A stretch of DNA of 40,578 nt. Source: Thermoplasmataceae archaeon (lineage in GTDB: Archaea; Thermoplasmatota; Thermoplasmata; Thermoplasmatales; Thermoplasmataceae). Numbering within the stretch: the first letter of the stretch is position 1; every line of letters starts with the position of its first letter. The DNA lies in NCBI GenBank assembly GCA_038729425.1, contig JAVYSB010000003.1, positions 6,859 to 47,436 on the forward strand, read 5' to 3'. Positions 1 to 8,682 of the stretch are shown here, piece by piece. The position numbers and the translations under genes are program-made. Below the pieces are notes generated by a model. It was not told the DNA's origin. It saw nothing but the letters and a program-made list of their open reading frames with translations, and searched no databases.

Positions 1-105
1 TTCAATTCATTTTCGTTCTTTCACCCACGGTTGGCATATATCAACAATAATCTCTTACTTTTCACTGAAGAACTGCTTTAATAAACCCTGGGTCACAAAT
101 GAAAG

Positions 106-115
106 GATATTTATT
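106..115 (+). promoter_or_regulatory. TATA-like box of the Memo gene
   Basis: The AT-rich element GATATTTATT is centred about 26 nt before the ATG at 136. That is the TATA-to-start distance expected of archaeal transcription, so the mRNA probably starts at or next to the start codon (leaderless). There is no GGTGA-type ribosome binding site before the ATG, which agrees. Bases 1-105 contain no gene that I can support. Confidence 0.5.
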
Positions 116-135
116 CCTTTTCGCCTTAGTTATTT

Positions 136-945
136 ATGAGATATCCAGCAGTTTCTGGGATGTTCTATCCGGCGGACAAATCTGACCTAGAATCCATCAT
201 AGACATGTCGCTGTCGAAAGCTGAAATTCCAGAATTATCCATAAGGAGATTGATAGGGGTCGTTGTTCCTCATGCTGGATACGAGTACTCCGGAACAACG
301 GCAGCGTATTCGTACAATATCCTGAAGAAATATGCTCCTGGCCGAGACTTCGTGATACTTGGCCCAAATCACAGGGGAACTGGTTCAAGCATAAGCACGA
401 CCAGAGATGATTGGAGGACCCCGTTGGGTGATGCCCGGGTCAATGTTGACATAATGAATGAGATCCTGTCTGAAGCAAAAATTGTGGATAATGATCCAAG
501 ATCCCATCAGGCTGAGCATTCCATCGAGGTCCAGATACCATTCTTGCAGCGGATCTTCGGCAATGACTTCTCCTTCGTTCCCTTATCCCTCTGGTACCAA
601 GAGGAGGACGTGACGGAGATCCTGGGTAATGTTCTATCTAGGCATTCCGATGAGTTCAGCATAATTGCGAGTTCTGATCTTAACCATTACCAGAAAAAGG
701 AAATAACCGATCACAAGGATCTTGAACTGATTGCAAGGATAGAGGAGCTCGACATAAAGGGATTTTATAAGACGTTAAGGGATCTTGACGTCAGTGCCTG
801 TGGATACGGTGCGATCGCAACTCTGATGCGTGTTACAGTGACACTCGGTGGAAAGATCAAGCTCATTCACCATACCACTTCAGGGGAAGTCACTGGCTAC
901 GGTGAACCGGTTGTGGGCTATGCCTCTCTGGTGTCCTATCTATGA
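136..945 (+). CDS. Memo-like protein (AmmeMemoRadiSam system protein B)
   Basis: This 269-residue protein belongs to the MEMO1 family, which has the fold of class III extradiol dioxygenases; human MEMO1 binds metal and its reaction is unclear. Visible family signatures are VVPHAGYEYSG near residue 43, LGPNHRG near 76, HSIEVQIPFLQ near 127 and SSDLNHYQ near 180; their histidines correspond to the putative metal pocket. The length is typical. The stop codon overlaps the ATG of the radical SAM gene (ATGATG at 942-947), so the two are translationally coupled. The pair is part of the widespread AmmeMemoRadiSam association, whose third member, AMMECR1, is not in this window. The family is certain; the function is not established by sequence. 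Confidence 0.93.
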   Translation: MRYPAVSGMFYPADKSDLESIIDMSLSKAEIPELSIRRLIGVVVPHAGYEYSGTTAAYSYNILKKYAPGRDFVILGPNHRGTGSSISTTRDDWRTPLGDARVNVDIMNEILSEAKIVDNDPRSHQAEHSIEVQIPFLQRIFGNDFSFVPLSLWYQEEDVTEILGNVLSRHSDEFSIIASSDLNHYQKKEITDHKDLELIARIEELDIKGFYKTLRDLDVSACGYGAIATLMRVTVTLGGKIKLIHHTTSGEVTGYGEPVVGYASLVSYL

Positions 946-1964
946 TGGAAGCTTCGCTTTATGAAACGATCAGTGATAACAGGGTAAAGTGCACAGCCTG
1001 CTGGAGATACTGCATCCTAAAGCCAGGACAGACCGGATTCTGCGGGGTCAGGTTGAACAGAGAAGGAAAGCTGTATCTCTCTGTTTATGGCATAGTATCT
1101 GCAATGCATGTCGATCCCATAGAGAAGAAGCCGGTCCTGCACATGTACCCAAATTCCAAGATTCTTTCTATTTCCACGACAGGTTGCAATTACGCCTGCG
1201 CATACTGCCAGAACTGGGATATCAGCCAGAGAAGGAAGGCAGAGGGCGAGGCGATTTCTCCTGAGGACATTGTCGACAAAGCAATCCGGCATGGCTGCGC
1301 CGGGATTGCTTACACCTACAATGAACCTACCATTTTCATGGAATTTGCTCATGACGTAGGAGTTCTTGCAAAGAAAAGAGGATTGATTAATATTTTTGTT
1401 ACAAACGGTTTCGAAACTGATGAGGCAGTCTCAATGGCAGAAGACTTCCTGACAGCAGCCACGGTTGATTTCAAGGGAAATGCGGGGGCAGCATTCTACA
1501 GGAAATTCATATCCGTGCCAAGCGCCGATCCCATATATCACACTCTTGAACGGATGAAGAAATCCGGCATTCATTTGGAGATCACGGATCTCGTTGTCAC
1601 GGAAGTGGGTGATAATACAGATGACCTCAGGAACATGCTCAACCACATACTTGATGCCGTGGGAAATAAGGTTCCGATAGGATTTCTGAGATTCCACCCA
1701 GATTTCAAACTCATGGATCTGCCGCCAACACCTATTGAGACCATGGAACTTCACCACGACATCGCGATGGAAATGGGATTCAAATATGTGTACATAGGCA
1801 ATGCTCCAGGTCACCGTTACGAAAATACGTACTGCCCCGGATGCGGTGCGCTGATAATGGAAAGGCACGGCTTCAGGACCACGAAAGTCATGGTTAAAAG
1901 TAATGGAAAATGCAGTTTCTGTGGCTATGACACCGGAATAATAACGGGTAATTGGGGAAAATAG
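942..1964 (+). CDS. AmmeMemoRadiSam system radical SAM enzyme
   Basis: This 340-residue radical SAM protein is related to pyruvate formate-lyase activating enzymes. The cluster-binding motif is CNYACAYC (CxxxCxxC) near residues 81-88. It has an extra N-terminal Cys group (CTACWRYC, then FCGVR) and a C-terminal zinc-ribbon-like group (YCPGCGA and CSFCGYD), both typical of the subfamily always found with Memo and AMMECR1. It should bind a 4Fe-4S cluster and cleave S-adenosylmethionine; the substrate is unknown. Its start overlaps the stop of the Memo gene. The ATG at 942 or at 945 could be used. Confidence 0.93.
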   Translation: MMEASLYETISDNRVKCTACWRYCILKPGQTGFCGVRLNREGKLYLSVYGIVSAMHVDPIEKKPVLHMYPNSKILSISTTGCNYACAYCQNWDISQRRKAEGEAISPEDIVDKAIRHGCAGIAYTYNEPTIFMEFAHDVGVLAKKRGLINIFVTNGFETDEAVSMAEDFLTAATVDFKGNAGAAFYRKFISVPSADPIYHTLERMKKSGIHLEITDLVVTEVGDNTDDLRNMLNHILDAVGNKVPIGFLRFHPDFKLMDLPPTPIETMELHHDIAMEMGFKYVYIGNAPGHRYENTYCPGCGALIMERHGFRTTKVMVKSNGKCSFCGYDTGIITGNWGK

Positions 1965-1991
1965 CCCAACCCTAAGACTCTTTGGCAACTT

Positions 1992-2000
1992 CTTTATAGA
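1992..2000 (+). promoter_or_regulatory. TATA-like box before the alcohol dehydrogenase operon
   Basis: CTTTATAGA is centred about 23 nt upstream of the ATG at 2019 and about 98 nt upstream of the dehydrogenase ATG. If this is the operon promoter, the transcript begins at the small ORF starting at 2019, not at the dehydrogenase. Confidence 0.4.
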
Positions 2001-2018
2001 TTCTCGGGTTGTATTCTC

Positions 2019-2093
2019 ATGGCTTTTTCAGATGATAGAGATACTCGTGGTTGTGCAGGAGAAAATGATTGGAAAAGGGGGCGTGAATTTTAA
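2019..2093 (+). CDS. possible 24-codon leader ORF ahead of the alcohol dehydrogenase
   Basis: ATG at 2019 opens a 24-residue hydrophilic ORF (begins MAFSDDRD, ends KRGREF) whose TAA at 2091-2093 directly abuts the ATG of the dehydrogenase at 2094. A TATA-like box lies about 23 nt before its ATG, so it could be translated from a leaderless mRNA and hand ribosomes on to the dehydrogenase by stop-start coupling. No homologue is recognised, and so short an ORF could arise by chance. Confidence 0.3.
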   Translation: MAFSDDRDTRGCAGENDWKRGREF

Positions 2094-3227
2094 ATGTGGT
2101 TTTTCAGGAGCCCACAGGTCGTGTTCGGGGAGGATGCCCTTTCATTCCTTTCAAATCTACCTTTGAGAAGAGCTGCCATCGTCACCGACAGGTTTCTTGC
2201 AAAAACTCCCCTACCGGGCATGGTCAGGGATGCCCTCCCGGAAGGTTCTGAAGCCATTGTCATAGGCGATGTTTCAGAGGAGCCTGACATGAACCAGATG
2301 CTCTCTGGAATGGAAGAGTTGAAAAAGTTTTCCCCGGACTGGATAATCGGCCTTGGCGGCGGGTCATCTATGGATACTGCCAAGATCATGTTTGCCTTGT
2401 ACGAGCGTCCCGATCTGTCTGTATATGATGTAACTCCGCTTGTTCCTCTCTACCTGCGGAAGAAGTGCAGGCTGGTGGCCATCCCGACTACAAGCGGGAC
2501 AGGATCTGAATGTACCTGGGCCGCGGTCATCTCCGAAAAGAACGAGATGAGAAAGAATGAACTGGCGTCTCCGGAAATATTGCCTGACTATGCTATTCTT
2601 GATCCGAGAATGGTTTTGAACCTCCCACGCGAACAGACCAGGAACACTGCGGTTGACGCAATCACCCACGCAATAGAATCCTACGTCAGCCAGTGGAAGA
2701 ATCCATATTCAGACGCACTTGCGGAAAAAGCTCTTTCACTTATCATTGGCAACCTTGGAAAGGTTTTGGAGAACCCCTCAGACCTGGAATCGAGGAGCAA
2801 CCTACACATAGGTGCCTCCATGGCAGGACTATCTTTCTCGAATTCCCAAATCGGCCTGGCTCATGCGCTTGGGCATTCACTCGGTGCGCATTTCAAAATT
2901 GCACATGGAAAGGCGGTTGGGTTGTTCCTTCCCATTGTGATTGGTTACAATAACAGATCAAGTGGAAATAGGTATGACGTGCTGAATTCACTTTTCCCTG
3001 GTTCCATCAGAAAGGGAAATCTACAGGAATCAGTGGTGGCCCTTTTCAAAAACATAGGACAGCCTGTTAGCATAGGGGAAACCATGATCACTAGGGAAGA
3101 TTACCTGAAATCACTTGATTCACTTGTCTCTCTTGCTTCTGAATCTACTGGTGTGACCATGAACCCAGAAGATTCCAATTCCGAAGATATCAGGAAAATG
3201 TTTCTTGCTGCACTCGGAGGTGCGTGA
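2094..3227 (+). CDS. iron-containing (group III) alcohol dehydrogenase
   Basis: This 377-residue protein is of normal length for the Fe-ADH family, which interconverts alcohols and aldehydes or ketones with NAD(P). The nucleotide-binding GGGSSMDTAK is near residue 87 and TTSGTGSECT near 131. The metal-binding region is VDAITHAIESYVSQ near 187, followed by GLAHALGHSLGAHFKIAHG near 256, which supplies the conserved Asp and His ligands. The ATG of the next gene, an aldehyde dehydrogenase, immediately follows its TGA, which suggests a two-step oxidation of an alcohol to an acid. The substrate cannot be read from the sequence. Confidence 0.92.
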   Translation: MWFFRSPQVVFGEDALSFLSNLPLRRAAIVTDRFLAKTPLPGMVRDALPEGSEAIVIGDVSEEPDMNQMLSGMEELKKFSPDWIIGLGGGSSMDTAKIMFALYERPDLSVYDVTPLVPLYLRKKCRLVAIPTTSGTGSECTWAAVISEKNEMRKNELASPEILPDYAILDPRMVLNLPREQTRNTAVDAITHAIESYVSQWKNPYSDALAEKALSLIIGNLGKVLENPSDLESRSNLHIGASMAGLSFSNSQIGLAHALGHSLGAHFKIAHGKAVGLFLPIVIGYNNRSSGNRYDVLNSLFPGSIRKGNLQESVVALFKNIGQPVSIGETMITREDYLKSLDSLVSLASESTGVTMNPEDSNSEDIRKMFLAALGGA

Positions 3228-4718
3228 ATGGTGGAGAAATACGGGAACTTTATAAACGGAAGTTTTGATTTTGATGGAGAACAGCTGGATCTCAGGAGCC
3301 CGACTGACGGATCAGTCATAGCTCGCATTACCATTGCTGGAAGAGAAAAAACTGAGGAGGCAATAGACGCTGCGTATGACGCATTTTATAGGAAGTGGGT
3401 CCATACGTCCATAAAGGAACGCCGTGTGCTCCTTGAAAGGCTTGCAGACAGGATAATGGAAAGGTCTGGAGAATATTCCACACTTGAATCTTTAAACACA
3501 GGGAAAACCCTCAGGCAGAGCACCCTGATGGATATACCCCTTGGGATTGAGCATATAAGGTATTTCGCCAACAATGACGATTTCAATCAGAGCCGGAGAA
3601 TAAAACATCCGGAATACCCGGATACTGAGGGGGAAGTTCAGTATGCACCCATGGGCGTGGTTGGTGCCATTGCACCATGGAATGTTCCCTTTCTGATGGC
3701 TGTATGGAAACTTGCACCGGCCCTCCTCGCAGGCAATACGGTTGTATTGAAACCGTCGCACTTTACTCCCTTAACCGCGCTGCAGATGGCTGCGGACATA
3801 AGAGAAGCGGGTTTCCCACCTGGAGTCGTGAATGTAGTTACCGGACAAGGGTCCTCGGTGGGAGAAGCAATGACCCAGAGCAGAAAAGTCAACATGATCA
3901 GCTTCACGGGATCAACGATCACAGGAAGGAAGATAATGCGAGATTCCTCCGAAAATATAAAGAAAGTAACACTGGAACTAGGTGGAAAATCCCCAAACAT
4001 CGTGATGGATGATTGTGATCTTGACCACGCTGTGAAGGGTGTAATGTTTGGCATATTCCTGAATTCTGGCCAGCTGTGCGAGTCAGGCAGCAGACTGCTT
4101 GTCAGCTCGAAGATCAGGGAAAAATTCCTCCAGAGGATGAGATCGTATCTGGAAGGTATGAAGGCAGGGAATCCAATGGATATGGAAACGGATGTGAGTG
4201 CAATCACTACCGAAAAGCAGAAAAAAAAGATCACAAGCCTTGTGGAAAAAGGTGCCGCGGATGGTTCAAAGATCTTTTACAGGAAGAACATGACATCTGC
4301 ACCTGAAAGCGGATTCTATTATCCGCCAACCATTCTCACTGAAGTCCCCCCTGAATCTGAAGTGGCGCGGGAGGAAATATTTGGACCTGTACTTTCCGTG
4401 ACTGAATTCGACTCGGACGACGAGGCAATAGAAATCGCAAATTCCTCCAGATACGGTTTAGCTGCCGGGGTATGGAGCCAGAACATATCGCGCGCGAGGA
4501 AAATTGGGAGCAGACTTGAATCCGGCACGGTATGGGTCAACGAGTATCATCTGCTCTCTGCAGCAGCTCCCAGGGGAGGGTTCAAGGATAGCGGAATTGG
4601 CAGGGAGCTGGGCATGGAAGGTATCCTGGAATATACCCAGACGAGGCATCTGTTCATAAGCAAGGGAAAAACGGATCAGGATGATGTGGCCTATGGTTTG
4701 CTGCTTGGATCGCAATAG
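3228..4718 (+). CDS. NAD(P)-dependent aldehyde dehydrogenase
   Basis: This 496-residue protein is a full-length member of the ALDH superfamily. PMGVVGAIAPWNVPF near residue 140 and VLKPSHFTP near 173 form part of the cofactor site. FTGSTITGRKI near 225 is the Rossmann turn. LELGGKSPN near 248 carries the general-base Glu, and NSGQLCESGSR near 279 carries the catalytic Cys. EEIFGPVL near 380 is also conserved. It follows the alcohol dehydrogenase with no gap and probably oxidises the aldehyde made by it. The family is certain; the substrate is unknown. The 274 bases after it hold no gene I can support apart from the promoter of nurA. Confidence 0.94.
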   Translation: MVEKYGNFINGSFDFDGEQLDLRSPTDGSVIARITIAGREKTEEAIDAAYDAFYRKWVHTSIKERRVLLERLADRIMERSGEYSTLESLNTGKTLRQSTLMDIPLGIEHIRYFANNDDFNQSRRIKHPEYPDTEGEVQYAPMGVVGAIAPWNVPFLMAVWKLAPALLAGNTVVLKPSHFTPLTALQMAADIREAGFPPGVVNVVTGQGSSVGEAMTQSRKVNMISFTGSTITGRKIMRDSSENIKKVTLELGGKSPNIVMDDCDLDHAVKGVMFGIFLNSGQLCESGSRLLVSSKIREKFLQRMRSYLEGMKAGNPMDMETDVSAITTEKQKKKITSLVEKGAADGSKIFYRKNMTSAPESGFYYPPTILTEVPPESEVAREEIFGPVLSVTEFDSDDEAIEIANSSRYGLAAGVWSQNISRARKIGSRLESGTVWVNEYHLLSAAAPRGGFKDSGIGRELGMEGILEYTQTRHLFISKGKTDQDDVAYGLLLGSQ

Positions 4719-4962
4719 TGCCACATGCAAAATATGGATGGTTTCCAGGTGTAAACTTCCGTTGTTGCGAAGTGCTAATGCCCATTGAGTTGACAATAAA
4801 GAGTATGTCTACCGGGGCCTTTGCCATGCAGATCATTCAATGATGTTTACTGTTAGGAGGTTCGGGAATTTAGCTCTGCCACAGCGGGAAAATCCTTTTT
4901 ACCATCGTACGACACACGCATGATCCTTTTCCTGATCTCCTGCAAACTCCAGTAAAGCTAAG

Positions 4963-4970
4963 TTTTTATT
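4963..4970 (+). promoter_or_regulatory. TATA-like box of the nurA-herA-mre11-rad50 operon
   Basis: TTTTTATT is centred about 27 nt upstream of the nurA ATG at 4993. No ribosome binding site precedes that ATG, whereas the three downstream genes each have a GGTGA-type site, so nurA is probably the leaderless first gene and the operon is transcribed from here. Confidence 0.5.
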
Positions 4971-4992
4971 TGCCTGTTGGAATAGAGTCAAC

Positions 4993-6021
4993 ATGAATGA
5001 TACGTTTTCCGAGTTTGTGGATTACCTAACGGAAAACATGCAGTACATCAAGGATTCGTTGGTAATGGACAGGGGATCGGAATCTTACAAGCACTATGAG
5101 AAGGTCTTCCTCGAGAATTTCCACGAGTATCGGGCTGTTGGTGACTTCAGGGGATCTGTGTCTGCAACAGACAGCACTGAGTTCGTGAGAGAACTGTATT
5201 CGGGAAAGAAGATCGTACTTATCAGAGCGTACACTAGGATGGGCAATGATGTTACAAGCAAATTCCTTGCGGAGGTTCTCTCAGTGGGCCGTGATGACCT
5301 GAGCCTGTTCATAGGTCTTCTCATGGAACACTATGAGCATCTTTCCACGATGGAATCCCTGAAGACCTGCAAACAGGACTTTGCACTGATCGACGGTTCA
5401 CTTGTGGGACGTCTTATCCACGATCGGGGAAAACTCAGTGCCTCTGGCTATGAGAACTTTACTGAACTTTATTTTTCAACCCTTGAGGAACTTTTTCATA
5501 TTTCTGCTGAAGTAGAAGTGCCGCTAGTTTTTGTTTCAAAGAGTTCTGATTCCAGAGTATTTACACGATACCTCCAGACACTGATTGGGGATTCTGGAAG
5601 ATTTGGGGATGAGACTGACCACCTTCTTGTAAGATCCATAGCCCAGAGCCACGGATATACTACTCCAATAATGATGCCCATGAAGATAGGCGCCACGGGA
5701 CGCAGGATAAACGTGGTGTCTTTTCACGCCGTGCCTGATACCATCGATCTTCCTCTTAAGGTCGACATATTTAATGGCAAGAAACAAGAAGAAATCATCG
5801 AATCTCCTATACCGGTTGAGGTGAACCGGGAAATACTGAGTATGATTTTTTGGGGTTACGGGGGTATCAAGGCTCACAATATCTGGCTTGCGGATGTAGA
5901 CAGGCTTGTGAAATTCAAGACACCTGAGATTGAGAATCTCTACATGAAAACATTTGAAAAGATGACAGGTATACATTTCTATGAAACGAGGGGTGAACGA
6001 CGTGCAAGAATCCGCATCTAA
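4993..6021 (+). CDS. nurA: DNA double-strand break repair nuclease NurA
   Basis: NurA is the 5'-3' single/double-strand DNA nuclease that works inside the HerA hexamer to resect DNA ends. This copy has 342 residues, as usual. Probable catalytic motifs are the ATDST segment around Asp60, ALIDGSLVGR around Asp134, and the C-terminal WLADVDRLVKF segment, whose acidic residues bind Mn. The first motif reads TDS instead of the more usual DGS. Overall similarity is modest, as is normal for NurA, but the position directly ahead of herA, mre11 and rad50 makes the call firm. Its 3' end overlaps herA. Confidence 0.9.
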   Translation: MNDTFSEFVDYLTENMQYIKDSLVMDRGSESYKHYEKVFLENFHEYRAVGDFRGSVSATDSTEFVRELYSGKKIVLIRAYTRMGNDVTSKFLAEVLSVGRDDLSLFIGLLMEHYEHLSTMESLKTCKQDFALIDGSLVGRLIHDRGKLSASGYENFTELYFSTLEELFHISAEVEVPLVFVSKSSDSRVFTRYLQTLIGDSGRFGDETDHLLVRSIAQSHGYTTPIMMPMKIGATGRRINVVSFHAVPDTIDLPLKVDIFNGKKQEEIIESPIPVEVNREILSMIFWGYGGIKAHNIWLADVDRLVKFKTPEIENLYMKTFEKMTGIHFYETRGERRARIRI

Positions 6022-7534
6022 CATTGGTTACACTGTTGGGGAGAATACCTCTGATCGTTTTCAATTCGTGATCAGCGTCGATACTCCTGTGAAGAAATGG
6101 GACTATGTTACTATAATGTATGGTGGTTCGAAAATCCTTGGACGGATAGAGAGAATTGTGTCGCGAAGTGAACTTCTGAATGACAGCATGGATTTCTCCA
6201 GCATACAGAAGTATGTTGAATCCAATATAATGGATCAGGTCTGCATATGCCAGGCACGCACGCTGGGATTATTCGATGGGGGGAAGCTAAAACAGTCAAG
6301 GGAACTGCTCCGCCCAGGGCTAAAGGTGTATTCAGCTGAATCATCTCTGCTTCAGAAAGCATTTGGCTATCCCGGTGACGATGCCATAGAAATAGGCTAC
6401 CTGGGTGACAGGCAGGACGTTAAGATTTCGGTCAGCGCGAATGGGCTGAGAAGGCATCTTGCCATTGTTGCACAGACAGGCGCCGGAAAGAGTCACACGG
6501 CAGGCGTGATAATGGAAGAACTGCTGAGGAAAGGCGCTTCAATTATTGTGCTTGATTCTCACGCGGATTACGTATTCATGAAATCTGGAGGAACGGCAAA
6601 TCCGTATTCACGGTTCATCAGGACCTTCCGGACGCCACTGAGCACCGGAAGGTATGATCTGGCAGGCAAGGGGATAGTGGAAGAATTCACACTCCGCTTC
6701 CAGGACCTTACGATTGAAGACGTCACAGGAATAATGAACATAAGGGAAAACTGGACAAACCTTGCAAACATCGTTGAGAATGCGATGAAGTCCATGACCG
6801 GAAAGGGAGATTTCGCCGATTTTCTCAACGCACTTGAGAATCTACCAGCAGGTGACAGGAGAAAGATAGATGGCAGGATAAAGTTCCTGAAAAAAATCAG
6901 AGGCATATTTTCGGACGCCACGACGGGAAGGTCAGATTACCTTGCTCCGGGCCAGATGAGCATTCTTGACCTTTCCGGAATGGATCAGTTCATGGCGAAT
7001 TATTTCTCTTACAGAGTTGTCAACGAAATCTATGAGAGCAAGCTTTCCTCCGCGTACAGGTATCCTGTATTCATTTTTGTCGAAGAGGCTCATAATTTTG
7101 TCCCTCCGGGATCTGTGACCCAGATTTCACAGATCATCAAGAAGATCGCTTCCGAGGGGAGAAAATTTGGCATATTCCTGGTTGTCATCACCCAGAGACC
7201 GGGGAAGATAGACCAGGATGTCCTCAGCCAGTGCAACTCCGAGATCATCCTGAGGATCACGAACCCACTGGACCAGAAAGCCATTATTGAAAGTGGAGAA
7301 AGTGTGGGAGAATCAGTGATGTCTGATCTTCCCTCACTGGATATCGGTGAGGGGATCCTGCTTGGGGAATTTGTCCGGATGCCGGTAATTGTGAAGATAA
7401 GGGAGAGAGAGACAATTGAGGGGGGAGGAGATGTTGACATCGTTACCCTTCTTAAGGAAAGCCTTCAGGAAAGAAAGAAAAAAAATAGCGCCGATAGCGT
7501 GAGAGGGGATATATCCAGCGTAATGGGTGATTGA
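6002..7534 (+). CDS. herA: DNA translocase/helicase HerA
   Basis: HerA is a hexameric FtsK-like ATPase that pumps DNA through NurA during end resection. The N-terminal HAS barrel occupies roughly the first 110 residues. Walker A (AQTGAGKS) is encoded near 6475, and the Walker B-like VFIFVEEAHNF near 7070. VITQRPGKID near 7188 contains the sensor and arginine-finger region. A longer frame opens at ATG 5981, but GTG 6002 is preferred because GGGGTGA lies about 6 nt upstream, giving a 20-nt overlap with nurA and a protein of 510 residues. GTG 5993 is the other option. Its stop is one base before the ATG of mre11. Confidence 0.93.
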   Translation: MQESASNIGYTVGENTSDRFQFVISVDTPVKKWDYVTIMYGGSKILGRIERIVSRSELLNDSMDFSSIQKYVESNIMDQVCICQARTLGLFDGGKLKQSRELLRPGLKVYSAESSLLQKAFGYPGDDAIEIGYLGDRQDVKISVSANGLRRHLAIVAQTGAGKSHTAGVIMEELLRKGASIIVLDSHADYVFMKSGGTANPYSRFIRTFRTPLSTGRYDLAGKGIVEEFTLRFQDLTIEDVTGIMNIRENWTNLANIVENAMKSMTGKGDFADFLNALENLPAGDRRKIDGRIKFLKKIRGIFSDATTGRSDYLAPGQMSILDLSGMDQFMANYFSYRVVNEIYESKLSSAYRYPVFIFVEEAHNFVPPGSVTQISQIIKKIASEGRKFGIFLVVITQRPGKIDQDVLSQCNSEIILRITNPLDQKAIIESGESVGESVMSDLPSLDIGEGILLGEFVRMPVIVKIRERETIEGGGDVDIVTLLKESLQERKKKNSADSVRGDISSVMGD

Positions 7535-7535
7535 G

Positions 7536-8681
7536 ATGATAAAATTCATGCATATTTCTGACACACATCTTGGGGCCAGGCAATATATGATGGAAACCAG
7601 GGAGGAGGATTTTTACGATTCATTCAAAGAAGCAATAGATATAGGATTCAGGGAAGATGTTGATTTTTTTGTGCATTCCGGTGACCTTTTCCATTATGCC
7701 GACCCGAGCAATAGGGCGCTTACAGAATTCAAGAATGCCGCTCTCAGGATCAGGGAGGGTGGAAAGAAAATGTACGTGATTCTGGGGGACCATGACAGAC
7801 CGAAGCGCGTAGATTTCCCTGCCGCGAACATATTTGACCACCTCAACATCATCCTTCTGGGAAAAGATGGCTGCGAAAGTACGGCATATACCAAAAATGG
7901 CGAGGAGGTAACGATATGCGGAATTTCAAATATGAAGGGTTTCAGGAAACCGAGGCTACCGGATGAATACAGGAAAGCTGAAGCTGTCGCGAAAGGGGCT
8001 CAATCCTCCATCCTGATCTCTCACCAGGCAATCGAAGGTTACCTTCCGCCAGACGAATGTGAAATCCTCAGGAAGGAACTCCCGGTGAACTTCAGTTATA
8101 TGGCTTTCGGGCATATCCACGATTCTGACCTCCAGAACATAGGCAACAGTACCCTTGCGTACGCCGGATCCACCGAGATGACAAGCACTAGGGAGATTAG
8201 ATCATATGCAAAGAACGGGAAAGCTGTCAACATCGTTGCACTTGAAAATGGAAAAGCAACTGTGAAGAGGATTATCCTGAGCAAAGTGAGACCACAGTTT
8301 GTGGTTGACGCGAGACCTGAAAATTACCTCAAGCTTGTTGAGGATGGTATATCGAAGGCACAAAGTTCAGGCCACTTGAAAACTCCAGTGGTCACAGTGA
8401 GCATATCAGGGAAGATCGATAAGGCAGGTGTCATGGAGAAGTTGAACTCAATGAAAGAGGCAGCCATTTTCAGGAAACCAGAATTCATAAGCGAGGAACA
8501 TGCGTCTAAGGAGAGACCTGATGAAAACAGCATGCGAAGCTACTTCGAGACGTATTTCGCCGAGAAGAAGGACATGGCTGAACTGGCCATGAAACTCTAT
8601 GAGACGCTTCTCAGGGAAGATGATAACATAACGTATACCACAGTCTTGAACCAGCTTGGCGTAGAAGAAGGTGACCTGTAA
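7536..8681 (+). CDS. mre11: DNA repair exonuclease Mre11
   Basis: Mre11 is the Mn-dependent nuclease of the Mre11-Rad50 complex, which detects and trims broken DNA ends. This 381-residue protein shows the phosphoesterase motifs in order: SDTHLG (Asp9, His11), HSGDLFHY, LGDHDRP near 84-89, SHQAIEGY and FGHIHDSD. The third motif has Asp85 where the family normally has Asn in GNHD; the following His is kept. The longer GTG frame at 7527 is possible, but ATG 7536 sits 4 nt after GGTGAT (7526-7531) and gives the standard MIKFMHISD beginning. It lies between herA and rad50 in the operon. Confidence 0.94.
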   Translation: MIKFMHISDTHLGARQYMMETREEDFYDSFKEAIDIGFREDVDFFVHSGDLFHYADPSNRALTEFKNAALRIREGGKKMYVILGDHDRPKRVDFPAANIFDHLNIILLGKDGCESTAYTKNGEEVTICGISNMKGFRKPRLPDEYRKAEAVAKGAQSSILISHQAIEGYLPPDECEILRKELPVNFSYMAFGHIHDSDLQNIGNSTLAYAGSTEMTSTREIRSYAKNGKAVNIVALENGKATVKRIILSKVRPQFVVDARPENYLKLVEDGISKAQSSGHLKTPVVTVSISGKIDKAGVMEKLNSMKEAAIFRKPEFISEEHASKERPDENSMRSYFETYFAEKKDMAELAMKLYETLLREDDNITYTTVLNQLGVEEGDL

Positions 8682-8682
8682 C

